The notes under the pieces: generated by a model
Told to the model about the DNA's origin: nothing
The model's database searches: none
Seen by the model: only the letters and a program-made list of their open reading frames with translations
Program-made: the position numbers and the translations under genes
Shown here: piece by piece, positions 19,040 to 27,781 of the stretch
Numbering within the stretch: position 1 is the stretch's first letter
Layout: each line of letters begins with the position of its first letter
Assembly: GCF_002933395.1 (NCBI RefSeq)
Contig: NZ_PKFN01000007.1
Span: 124,001-188,000 of the forward strand
DNA from: Yoonia maritima
Lineage (GTDB): Bacteria; Pseudomonadota; Alphaproteobacteria; Rhodobacterales; Rhodobacteraceae
DNA length: 64,000 bases
Direction of reading: 5' to 3'

Positions 19040-19059
19040 TTGGATTAATCAATACTTAC

Positions 19060-19097
19060 AAAAAGGGCGGACTGCTTTGTGCGGTCCGCCCTTTTTT
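19060..19097. terminator. Bidirectional terminator between degP and the GFA gene
   Basis: AAAAAGGGCGGAC (19060-19072) and GTCCGCCCTTTTT (19084-19096) form a 13-bp stem with an 11-base loop. T-rich on the right for the plus strand and A-rich on the left for the minus strand, so it can end both convergent genes. It touches the stop codon of the GFA gene. Confidence 0.9.
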
Positions 19098-19479
19098 ATG
19101 TCTGGTTCTGCGGCAACCCATCACCGATATCGTAATAGTCGCCTTTTTTGCTGACATAGATATGCATCGACAGCTTCATTTGTGTGGGCTGATCTAGGGC
19201 ACCCATCGCCACTGACGTCCAATCGCGAAACACAGGGTCCCAGAAAAGAGTTGATCCGCAAGTGTTACAGAATCCGCGACGGACTTTTTCAGATGACTGA
19301 TACCATTTGATATGGTCTTCGCCTTTGATGGTCAGCGCATTACGGGCGACGTCAAAGGACGCCCAATAATGGCCTGACTGTTTACGGCAGCTTGTGCAGT
19401 GGCACGCGTCTCCTGTTGATACATCTGCATCAATCGTGAACGAAATAGCGCCACACATGCAGCGACCGGAATGTGCCAT
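19096..19479 (-). CDS. GFA-family (glutathione-dependent formaldehyde-activating-like) protein
   Basis: A 127-residue zinc-binding protein of the GFA/CENP-V fold. Zinc ligands are visible in GRCMCGAISF, in ACHCTSCRKQSG and in GFCNTCGSTLFWD, the usual spacing of the family. The biochemical role is unsettled for most members; formaldehyde activation is known only for a few. ATG at 19479 begins two bases after the stop of the TRAP permease gene, so it is translationally coupled to the transporter. That suggests it may act on the imported compound or a product of it, which is inference from position. Confidence 0.88.
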   Translation of the reverse strand: MAHSGRCMCGAISFTIDADVSTGDACHCTSCRKQSGHYWASFDVARNALTIKGEDHIKWYQSSEKVRRGFCNTCGSTLFWDPVFRDWTSVAMGALDQPTQMKLSMHIYVSKKGDYYDIGDGLPQNQT

Positions 19480-19481
19480 GG

Positions 19482-21569
19482 TTATGCCCCTTGCTTCATT
19501 CCCCGACGATTCCAAATCAACAACCCGATGACAAGGGCCGCACCAATAACATGCAGCCAGATGGGGGCCGGCCACAGGCAGGCCGCCCCGGCAATCAGCA
19601 AAATCGCACGGGTCAGCATCCCGACTGGCTGCTCCATGCAGCCCTGTAAAGCGCCCGCAATTGCATAGATGCCGACAACACCGAACCCAAAAATTACGAT
19701 CATCGCAGCCCAATCCCCGGACAGGAAGGGAGTGTAGGCGATCATCAGTGGTACGATGTACAGTCCCTTGGCCAGCTTCCAACTGGCGAATCCCGTGGCC
19801 ATGGCAGGGGCCTTGGCAATGGCCGCAGCCGTAAACGCCGCAAGCGCCACAGGTGGTGTGACGTTACTGTCCTGTGATAGCCAAAAGATGATCATATGCG
19901 CAGATAGCAATGCGGCCATGGCGACATCTTGCGGTACAACAAGGTCACGCAGTGGTGCTGCGACTTCTAGTGGTAGTGTTTTCACAATCACAGCGGCCTC
20001 GGCGCTGGTCAGCGGGCCAGCCAAAACAGACGGATCTGGGATACCAAACATCAAGATCGCGTTGCCCGCGTCGCCTAATGTTCCTGCGGCCAACGCATCA
20101 ATTACGAAGCGGTCGCTGATCATACCAGCAAGGGCAGGGGCCGATAGAGTGGCCAGTACGATATAGGCGGCGGTCACAGGTAGCCCCATGCCCAGTACAA
20201 GGCTGGCAATTGCGATCAGCACGATTGCGATCAACAGGTTGCCGCCAGCCCATTTCGCGATCATCAGGCTAAAGGTGTTACCGATGCCTGCGGTGGCGAT
20301 GACATTCACAACAAGCCCCACAGCGCATAGCAAAACGGCTGTCATGATCATGCCTTTGGTGCCCATGATCATCGCCTCAATCACGGCGCGTGGGGTCATT
20401 GGGTTCTGGGTCAGCCAGCTAGAGCCGATCACGGCGAGGATACCAAAGACCGCGGCATAGGCAGGGGTAAACCCGGCAACCAGCATTCCGATCAGCCCAC
20501 CGATTGGGATGACGAAACTCGCGCCACCCTTGGCAAATGCAGAGCCGAGCGTCTCTCCATCGCTTTCCATTGGCTTGAGCCCTAGGCGACGTGCTTCGAT
20601 CCGGACAAAGAAGGTGACTGACAGGAAATATAGCAACGCGGGCAGGGCGGCGACTGCGACAATTGTCTCGTAAGGAATTTGGGTAAAGCTAGCCATAACA
20701 AAGGCACCCGCGCCCATGATGGGCGGCATAAGCTGGCCACCAGTAGATGATGCGGCCTCTACTCCGCCGGCGAATTTCGCGGGAAAGCCCGCCTTCTTCA
20801 TCAGTGGGATCGTGATGACCCCAGTGGACGCGGTGTTTGCGACAGCAGATCCCGAAATTGTTCCGGTCAATCCGGAGGCGATCACCGCAACAATGCCGGG
20901 ACCACCGACCATGCGGCCAGCAACCGCGCGGGCAAGGTTGATTACGAAATCGCCGGCGCCAGATCGCAGTAAGAATGCGCCGAAGATGATGAATAAGAAT
21001 ACATAGGTAGATGAAATGCGGGCAATGGTCCCGAACATCGCATCATCACCATAGATCGACCGAAACGCGATGGATTCCCACGAAAGGCCCGGAAATGAAA
21101 AGACGCCCCCAATGTATTTGCCCCAAAACCCGATATAGGTCATTGCCACGATGATCAGTATCGGAATGACCCATCCTGTTAATCTGCGGGTAAGTTCAAT
21201 CGCGCCAACGACACATAAAATCGCCGCGACCCAATCAAGGGTGATGAATTTGACGCCGCGCGCATAAACTCCGTCTTCGGCATAGGGTAGGTAGATCGCT
21301 GATGCCGCGATCAATACGCCAAAGCTAAGATCGCACGCCAACATGCCTCGGCTACGAGTTGCGCCGGAAATAGCGGGGTGCAACACCGCTGCTAAGAATG
21401 CGAACCCAGCAAAGTGATAGGCATTGCGTTGTGTTTCCGAAATGATCGGATCGAAAGCCACATAGATATGGCCAATGGCAATCAAAAAGCACAAAATAGA
21501 AAGAGCGATATTGGCAGGGCCATCAAAGGCACGCTGCGCCAACCCTTCGGCGGGGCGTTCATCGGACAT
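19482..21569 (-). CDS. TRAP transporter fused permease (DctQM, TAXI type)
   Basis: A 695-residue inner-membrane protein joining the small (DctQ-like, about residues 1-170) and large (DctM-like) TRAP subunits, as is standard in TAXI systems. Many membrane helices are evident; the DctM signature region is seen in GSAVANTASTGVITIPLMKK and in AASSTGGQLMPPIMGAGAFV. It uses a sodium or proton gradient rather than ATP. An AAGGAAT site precedes the ATG at 21569. It follows its binding-protein gene after a hairpin that likely attenuates transcription. Substrate unknown: TAXI systems take up organic acids or amino acids. Confidence 0.93.
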   Translation of the reverse strand: MSDERPAEGLAQRAFDGPANIALSILCFLIAIGHIYVAFDPIISETQRNAYHFAGFAFLAAVLHPAISGATRSRGMLACDLSFGVLIAASAIYLPYAEDGVYARGVKFITLDWVAAILCVVGAIELTRRLTGWVIPILIIVAMTYIGFWGKYIGGVFSFPGLSWESIAFRSIYGDDAMFGTIARISSTYVFLFIIFGAFLLRSGAGDFVINLARAVAGRMVGGPGIVAVIASGLTGTISGSAVANTASTGVITIPLMKKAGFPAKFAGGVEAASSTGGQLMPPIMGAGAFVMASFTQIPYETIVAVAALPALLYFLSVTFFVRIEARRLGLKPMESDGETLGSAFAKGGASFVIPIGGLIGMLVAGFTPAYAAVFGILAVIGSSWLTQNPMTPRAVIEAMIMGTKGMIMTAVLLCAVGLVVNVIATAGIGNTFSLMIAKWAGGNLLIAIVLIAIASLVLGMGLPVTAAYIVLATLSAPALAGMISDRFVIDALAAGTLGDAGNAILMFGIPDPSVLAGPLTSAEAAVIVKTLPLEVAAPLRDLVVPQDVAMAALLSAHMIIFWLSQDSNVTPPVALAAFTAAAIAKAPAMATGFASWKLAKGLYIVPLMIAYTPFLSGDWAAMIVIFGFGVVGIYAIAGALQGCMEQPVGMLTRAILLIAGAACLWPAPIWLHVIGAALVIGLLIWNRRGMKQGA

Positions 21570-21586
21570 GGAAATTCCTTAGATGC

Positions 21587-21613
21587 AAAAAGGCCCGCAG
21601 CAATCTGCGGGCC
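21587..21613 (-). terminator. Intra-operon hairpin between TAXI binding protein and permease
   Basis: GGCCCGCAG and CTGCGGGCC (21592-21600, 21605-21613) form a perfect 9-bp stem with a CAAT loop, followed on the minus strand by five T's. It lies between the binding-protein stop (21623) and the permease start (21569), so partial termination there would favour the binding protein. Confidence 0.8.
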
Positions 21614-21622
21614 AATATGGGC

Positions 21623-22624
21623 TTAGTTCGCGATCAGGCGGTCAGGGATATCAACCCCAACTTCTTGGTAATAGCGCACAGCACCGGGGTGCAGCGGCAC
21701 TGGCAGACCTGCGATAGCAGATTCAATTGCCATCACCTTTGTTGCCGGGTGGATCGCCTGAAGGAATGGCAGGTTCTCGTAGATCGCTTTGGTTATCTGA
21801 TAGACGTTTTCTTCTGGCAGATCAGCGTGCGTCGCAAGGAAGTTCGGCTGCGCGATAGTGTTCACGTCGGCCTCTTGACCCGGATAAGTACCCGCCGGGA
21901 TCACATAGGGTGTCCACAGTTCACGACCACCGTCTGCAGCGGCCAGTTCTTCGTCGGTGAAAGAAAGCATCGTGACGCTATCGCCTGCCGCTGCCATCAA
22001 CTGGCTGATCGCGCCGGTTGGCACGCCCGCAGGTGTACCGATACCTTTAACTTGACCGTTTTGCAGGGCCTCGGCGGATGGGCCGTAGCCGCCGTAAACC
22101 AGTTCGTAGTCAGTGTTAATATCAACACCCAGACCGGACAGCAGCGCAGCGTTGGAACCGATGGTGCCAGAGTTCTGGTTGCCAAAGGCCATTGCTTCGC
22201 CTGTCAGCGCGACCATATCAGCCATCGTACCGCTGGTTGCGGCGTCTGACGCAATCACGAATTGCTCGACGTTTTGCCACAGCATGGTGACCGAACGCAG
22301 GTGTTCTTGTGGACCTGATTCTTCGAGCGGGCCTGTGCCAGTTGCCGCGTAGTAACCGTAAAGCCCCTGAAGGATTGCAAACTGTGCCTCGCCTTCGCGG
22401 ATCAAACGCACATTTTCGCCTGATCCAGCAGAGCTGATTGCGGACATGCCGATCTTTTCGCTTGGCTCAAGTTTGACCTTCACCAGTGTCGAAAGAGCGA
22501 CGCCAACCGGGTAGTACGTACCACCAGTCGATGCAGTTGCCAGAATATAACTTGCTTCCTCGGCTTGGGCCGCTGGGGCTGCTAGAACAAAACCTGCTGC
22601 AATTGCAGCTTTCAAAAATGTCAT
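21623..22624 (-). CDS. TAXI-family TRAP transporter solute-binding protein
   Basis: Periplasmic receptor of the TRAP-TAXI system, 333 residues. A signal peptide (MTFLKAAIAAGFVLAAPAAQA) precedes the TAXI hallmark ILATASTGGTYYPVGVALST; further family segments include AISSAGSGENVRLIREGEA and the C-terminal HPGAVRYYQEVGVDIPDRL. ATG at 22624 is preceded by GGGAGGAGA. Upstream lie several TTGTC/GACAA repeats that look like repressor operators. The ligand is not deducible from sequence. Confidence 0.93.
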   Translation of the reverse strand: MTFLKAAIAAGFVLAAPAAQAEEASYILATASTGGTYYPVGVALSTLVKVKLEPSEKIGMSAISSAGSGENVRLIREGEAQFAILQGLYGYYAATGTGPLEESGPQEHLRSVTMLWQNVEQFVIASDAATSGTMADMVALTGEAMAFGNQNSGTIGSNAALLSGLGVDINTDYELVYGGYGPSAEALQNGQVKGIGTPAGVPTGAISQLMAAAGDSVTMLSFTDEELAAADGGRELWTPYVIPAGTYPGQEADVNTIAQPNFLATHADLPEENVYQITKAIYENLPFLQAIHPATKVMAIESAIAGLPVPLHPGAVRYYQEVGVDIPDRLIAN

Positions 22625-22657
22625 GGTGTCTCCTCCCAAAGATATCGTTGTCGCCGA

Positions 22658-22750
22658 CTTTGTCAGCGTACCGGGTTAGGAAACATTGTCACTGACAAAG
22701 GGGCAAGGCATTTGTGCGAAAGCTGCGCAACTTTATGTTTTGTCTGACAA
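22658..22750. promoter_or_regulatory. Cluster of TTGTC/GACAA operator-like repeats
   Basis: In the divergent region between the TAXI binding protein and ferredoxin genes are CTTTGTCAG (22658-22666) with its inverted copy CTGACAAAG (22692-22700), the palindrome TTGTC-ACT-GACAA (22686-22698), and TTGTCTGACAA (22740-22750). The last fits the TNGTNNNACNA consensus known for FCD-type GntR regulators, which often control TRAP transporters. No regulator gene is in the immediate neighbourhood. Confidence 0.45.
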
Positions 22751-22872
22751 TCTATGGTGGAGATGGCGGTTAATACGGCGCAGTGTGTGGAAAATCGCAC
22801 GATTTGTGCGTAACGTTTTGCTGCATACGTTTGTGATTAGCGCTGGCCCCGCGTTTGTAGCTGAATTACTAA

Positions 22873-23234
<362 letters not shown>

Positions 23235-23235
<1 letters not shown>

Positions 23236-23987
23236 TGCGGCTCTGCGCGCTTGCTTTGGCTATGTGGCCTGCAGTGGCAGGGGCGCAGACGATTACTTCG
23301 GCGGAATTCGTTGAACCCACAACACGCTATGATCACGGGATCTTAGGTGATGCGGTGGAATGGGGCGGGTTGGAGATTACGACTAATGGTGGTGCGGCTG
23401 ATAGTGGGCCAATCTTACGTGGATCGCGCAAGACAACGTGGCTCATTGATCTACCTGACGATCAAGTGTTCGAGGATGTTGAACCCCGCTTATGGGATGT
23501 AACAGGTGATGGATTTCCTGAAGTGGTCGTTATCCATACCCACCTAGAATACGGTGCGCGATTGCTTGTTATGGGCGTTGGTGATCGACAGGCGCCAGTT
23601 GAGATCGCCCAAACCCCTTACATTGGTCGTACCCATCGCTGGCTTGCTCCCATTGGTGCTGCTGACTTGGATGGCGATGGGGCCGTGGAAATCGCATATA
23701 TTGATCGCCCTCATCTGGCAAAGACGTTGCGTATTTGGCGTTTTGTGGATGGTGCGCTGACCCATGTTCATGATGTGCCGGGGCTGACCAATCACCGGAT
23801 CGGTGAGGATAACATTGCAGGCGGGATACGTGACTGTGGGCAGGGGCCCGAGATGATCACCGCCAATGCGAATTGGACCCGCATCATGGCAACAACATTT
23901 GTCGATGGGCGCGCACAGACCCGCGACATTGGCGTACACGAAAGCCGCGCTTCCTTTGATGCTGCTATGGCCTGCGATGCTAGCTGA
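23235..23987 (+). CDS. Secreted FG-GAP/VCBS-repeat protein
   Basis: A 250-residue protein with a short signal peptide (LCALALAMWPAVAGAQ) and repeats of the FG-GAP/VCBS type: LWDVTGDGFPEVVVI and GAADLDGDGAVEIAYID, both carrying calcium-binding-like DxDGDG or DxTGDG patterns of beta-propeller blades. It is likely periplasmic or cell-surface. The ATG overlaps the ferredoxin stop by one base, so the genes are translated together even though the products should sit in different compartments. The 3' end overlaps cobS on the opposite strand by 8 bases. Function unknown. Confidence 0.8.
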
Positions 23988-24780
23988 GTATAACCAGTAG
24001 CAACAAAACCTCGGTGATTTGCTGAGTCGCCCCCAGAATATCGCCCGTTTGCCCGCCGACTTTTCGCTGGGCAATCAAACCGCAAATCAGAACGGCGATT
24101 GCTGCGGCGAATATTAGGCTTATCTGCCCACAAAACACCGCAATGACGGCTGATATCCCCACGGCAACCCATGCGGTTGGTGCAGACGGTCGGCCCACGC
24201 TTTGGCTTAGCCCGCTTGCGCGCGCGTTCGTCATGGCGGTCATCAAAACGACCATGCCACCACGGCTGAGTACTGCGATAGCAATTAAGCCTGTCCAGTG
24301 AATTTCTAACACGATGAGCGCACTAATGCCCATCCAACGGATCAACAGCGAGAGCGCTAAGGCCAGTACACCATAGACCCCGATACTGCTGTCTTTCATG
24401 ATCTCAAGACGCCGCGCGCGGTCCCAACCGCCCCAAAGCCCGTCTGCGCTGTCGGCAAGCCCGTCTTCGTGCATAGCACCTGTCACAATCGCGCCAACGG
24501 CCAGAACAAGCGCTGAAATGATCCCAACGGGCAGGCCAATCCATGACAAGACACTGACTGACGCGGCCAAAATCACCCCAATCACGACACCAGCCAGCGG
24601 GTAGGCCCAAGCTGCGGCTGCACCGCGTTCAATCGCACGTTCTTGCGGGACGGGAATTGGTAGTCGCGTTAACAGCCCAATCGCTGCGGGTAGATCAATA
24701 GCTTCAATCAGTTTGACGTCGCGATTGTCCAATAGGATGCCCCTTGTAGTCTTTTCATTACGTGCCTGATCGTTAGACAT
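23980..24780 (-). CDS. cobS: Adenosylcobinamide-GDP ribazoletransferase (cobalamin-5'-phosphate synthase)
   Basis: Inner-membrane enzyme that joins adenosylcobinamide-GDP and alpha-ribazole in the last steps of B12 assembly. The 266 residues carry the family signatures [22 protein letters not shown] and the catalytic [18 protein letters not shown], followed by [14 protein letters not shown]; several membrane helices follow. Chosen start ATG at 24780; an upstream in-frame start at 24828 would run into cobT. It is divergent from cobT with only 28 bases between the starts, too little for a cobalamin riboswitch. Confidence 0.94.
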   Translation of the reverse strand: MSNDQARNEKTTRGILLDNRDVKLIEAIDLPAAIGLLTRLPIPVPQERAIERGAAAAWAYPLAGVVIGVILAASVSVLSWIGLPVGIISALVLAVGAIVTGAMHEDGLADSADGLWGGWDRARRLEIMKDSSIGVYGVLALALSLLIRWMGISALIVLEIHWTGLIAIAVLSRGGMVVLMTAMTNARASGLSQSVGRPSAPTAWVAVGISAVIAVFCGQISLIFAAAIAVLICGLIAQRKVGGQTGDILGATQQITEVLLLLVILS

Positions 24781-24808
24781 AACCAACGATTCACGCAACG
24801 AGGTCACG

Positions 24809-25819
24809 ATGCAAGCGCCCTTCACCACACTTTCCGAATTTCGCGAAACCTTGGCGAAAGCGCCAGAATCCGATGCCGCTGCCTTTCAGGAGGCTCAGGA
24901 ACGTAATAGTCAGCTAACCAAACCACCCGGCGCCTTGGGGCGGCTAGAGGATCTTGCGATTTGGTATGCGGGTTGGCGGGGAAACCCACAGCCACAAATC
25001 AATGCACCACAGGTGGTGATTTTTGCGGGTAACCACGGTGTCTGTGCCCAAGGTGTGTCTGCGTTTCCGCCAGAAGTGACAATGCAGATGGTCGCAAATT
25101 TCGAACATGGTGGTGCGGCAATTAACCAACTATCGAAAGCATTCGGCGCTACGATGAACGTGCACGCTTTGTCACTTGAAACGCCGACCGCTGATTTTAC
25201 CCAAACGCCCGCAATGACCGAAGCCGAAGTTGTGAGTGCCTTGCAAATCGGCTGGGAGGCTGTTGATCCTGCCAGTGATCTGTTGGTCACGGGCGAAATG
25301 GGGATTGGGAATACGACATCCGCTGCCGCAGTTTCCGCTGCGATTATCGGGGGCGATGCTGCGGACTGGACGGGACGTGGTACAGGTGTAGATGATGCTG
25401 GGCTTACACGTAAAACCGAAGTCGTCGCGAAAGGGATCGCGCTTCATGCGTCCCGCGATCCGCTAGAGATATTGCGTTGTTTGGGCGGTCGTGAACTTGC
25501 TGCTATGGCTGGTGCGATTGCAGCCGCACGTCACTACCGCATCCCAGTGATCCTTGACGGGTTCATCTGTTGTGCTGCTGCTGCGACTTTGGCCAAGGCC
25601 GCTGATGGTGCTTTGGATCACGCTGTTGCAGGTCATCAAAGTGCAGAAGCGGCTCATGCGCGTCTTTTGAACGCGCTTGGAAAAGAACCGTTGTTAAGCC
25701 TAGGTTTGCGCCTTGGCGAAGGGTCAGGTGCAGCGCTTGCGATTGGCGTCCTGAAAGGCGCTGTCGCCTGCCATTCCGGAATGCTCACATTTGCCGAGGC
25801 CGGTGTAAGCGCGGGTTAA
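24809..25819 (+). CDS. cobT: Nicotinate-nucleotide-dimethylbenzimidazole phosphoribosyltransferase
   Basis: Makes alpha-ribazole phosphate from dimethylbenzimidazole and nicotinate mononucleotide for the lower ligand of cobalamin. The 336 residues contain [45 protein letters not shown] and [11 protein letters not shown], and near the C-terminus [14 protein letters not shown], with the catalytic glutamate in that last segment. ATG at 24809 is preceded by an AGG element. Together with divergent cobS it provides the nucleotide-loop steps. The stop overlaps that of the Kef antiporter (convergent) by four bases. Confidence 0.95.
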   Translation: MQAPFTTLSEFRETLAKAPESDAAAFQEAQERNSQLTKPPGALGRLEDLAIWYAGWRGNPQPQINAPQVVIFAGNHGVCAQGVSAFPPEVTMQMVANFEHGGAAINQLSKAFGATMNVHALSLETPTADFTQTPAMTEAEVVSALQIGWEAVDPASDLLVTGEMGIGNTTSAAAVSAAIIGGDAADWTGRGTGVDDAGLTRKTEVVAKGIALHASRDPLEILRCLGGRELAAMAGAIAAARHYRIPVILDGFICCAAAATLAKAADGALDHAVAGHQSAEAAHARLLNALGKEPLLSLGLRLGEGSGAALAIGVLKGAVACHSGMLTFAEAGVSAG

Positions 25820-27690
25820 GATTTCTTGTTTTCGTTCGCTTGTTGGCGCGTCGCGAGCGCCGTTTCTAAATCATTGTTGAGCGCGCGAGAGCGCTCAACA
25901 TAATCGGGAAGATCAGCAACCGGAATGCCTGGTTTCCACAGGCTCGCCAGTTCGCGCATTGCTTTGCGGTCATGCTGATAAAAGGTCTGTTCGGCCTCTG
26001 CTGCTTCAAAGTCTGACAGGCCAAGATTTTCCAAAGCATAGCGACCAGCACGCAAAGAGCTGTCGAACATTTCGCGCACAATGTCATTGGCACCAGCTGC
26101 GTATAGTTCATAGACGTGCACCCGGTCACGCGCACGGGCGACGATATGAAGGTCGGGCCGGGTTTTGCGTGCATAGGCGACCAGCTTAGTTGCTGACGCT
26201 TTGTCGTCGATGGCGACAACCAATACTTTGGCCTCTTCGAAGCCGGCCGCGCTCAGTAGATCTGGCCGTGTTGGATCACCAAAGAAGCCACGGAACCCGA
26301 ATTTCCGCATCATTTGTACGGTTTGCAGATTGCTATCAATCACGACTGTCGAAAATCCGGCGCTTTGCACTAGCCGGTTCACAATCTGTCCAAAACGACC
26401 GATCCCAGCGATGATGACTGTGCCTTTTTCGTCGACTTCGTCATGTTCTGGGTCGTCGGGTTCGCTCATCCGGCGGCTTAGCAATTCATAGATAATGAAC
26501 AGAAGTGGTGTGATGAGCATCGAAAGTGCAATCACCAGCAATAACCGCCCCGCTAATCCATCTGATAGCACGCCCTGTTGCGATGAAAATGACACCAACA
26601 CAAAGCCAAATTCGCCAGCCTGCGCCAGCCCAAGGGTGAAAAGCCACTGATCCTTGCCTTTCAATTGGAATGCGCGCCCAAGCCCGTAAAGGATCACACC
26701 TTTGGTGAGCATCACGCCAAGCGTCAGAGCGAAAATGTACAGGGGCTCGGCAAAAAGCAGGTCAAAGTTGATCCCCGCGCCAACGGTAATAAAGAACAAG
26801 CCAAGCAAAAGCCCCTTGAAAGGTTCAAGGTCGCTTTCAAGTTCATGCCGAAATTCGGAGTTTGCAAGCACCACGCCAGCCAAGAAGGTTCCCAAAGCAG
26901 GGGACAGGCCAACCATCCCCATGAGCACGGCGATCGAGACAACCAAGAGCAACGCAAAGGCCGTATACATTTCGCGTAAACGGGCGTGATGGATGTACCT
27001 GAACAATGGGCGGATCAGAAATATGCCAGCTAGAATGATCGTGACCACCGCCCCCAGCGTAACCAACGTCACGCCCCAGCCGGGCAACCCATCAACCAAA
27101 CTCATACTACCATGCGCGCCATGTGTATCATCGGTTACGCGCTGCACTGATCCATCGGGCGCAAGCCGCAGTAACACGGGCGTCGTAAGCAGCGGTAAAA
27201 GCGCTAGCATTGGAATGACTGATATATCTTGGGTTAAAAGAACCGAAAACGTGGATCGCCCTCCGCCGGTTTGCATGAGCTTCTTTTCAGTTAGCGTTTG
27301 CAAAACGATCGCTGTCGATGACAGGGCGAAAATCATGCCAATGGCCAGTGATATCGTCCAGTCATATCCCATAGCGATGCTGATCCCCATGATCGCTAGC
27401 ATCGTTAGCAGGACTTGCATTCCACCAAGCCCGATCAGTCGTTTGCGCATATCCCACAAGGCGCGCGGTTCAAGCTCTAGCCCGATTAAAAACAGCATCA
27501 TGACAACGCCGAATTCCGCAAAATGCTGGATATCTTGGGCTTCGGTGCCGACTAACCCTGTGACCGGACCAATGACGATCCCTGCCAGCAAGTAGCCCAA
27601 CACGGACCCAAGACCAAGACGCGCGGCAAAAGGTACCGCGATAACCGCGGCCCCAAGGTATATCGTGGCCTGAAGAAGAAAGTTTTCCAT
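25816..27690 (-). CDS. Kef-type CPA2 cation:proton antiporter
   Basis: A 624-residue membrane protein with an N-terminal CPA2 exchanger domain of about 12 helices (residues ~5-390, including [15 protein letters not shown] and [17 protein letters not shown]) and a cytoplasmic RCK/TrkA-N domain ([20 protein letters not shown], then [17 protein letters not shown]). The layout is that of KefB/KefC, potassium efflux systems gated by glutathione adducts, although the glutathione-binding residues were not verified. ATG at 27690 gives [13 protein letters not shown]; the in-frame start at 27726 adds an unconserved stretch. Convergent with cobT. Confidence 0.92.
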   Translation of the reverse strand: MENFLLQATIYLGAAVIAVPFAARLGLGSVLGYLLAGIVIGPVTGLVGTEAQDIQHFAEFGVVMMLFLIGLELEPRALWDMRKRLIGLGGMQVLLTMLAIMGISIAMGYDWTISLAIGMIFALSSTAIVLQTLTEKKLMQTGGGRSTFSVLLTQDISVIPMLALLPLLTTPVLLRLAPDGSVQRVTDDTHGAHGSMSLVDGLPGWGVTLVTLGAVVTIILAGIFLIRPLFRYIHHARLREMYTAFALLLVVSIAVLMGMVGLSPALGTFLAGVVLANSEFRHELESDLEPFKGLLLGLFFITVGAGINFDLLFAEPLYIFALTLGVMLTKGVILYGLGRAFQLKGKDQWLFTLGLAQAGEFGFVLVSFSSQQGVLSDGLAGRLLLVIALSMLITPLLFIIYELLSRRMSEPDDPEHDEVDEKGTVIIAGIGRFGQIVNRLVQSAGFSTVVIDSNLQTVQMMRKFGFRGFFGDPTRPDLLSAAGFEEAKVLVVAIDDKASATKLVAYARKTRPDLHIVARARDRVHVYELYAAGANDIVREMFDSSLRAGRYALENLGLSDFEAAEAEQTFYQHDRKAMRELASLWKPGIPVADLPDYVERSRALNNDLETALATRQQANENKKS

Positions 27691-27781
27691 GTGTCCAGAT
27701 ATGGCGGCCCGCTGCGAATTGCGCAACGCGCGAAGTACTGCCGCTGCGATAAATTGCTAACTGTGTCGATTGGTGGGTTTC

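Noticed and set aside
24781..24808. Possible cobalamin riboswitch between cobS and cobT
   Set aside because: Only 28 bases lie between the two start codons, far too few for a B12 riboswitch.
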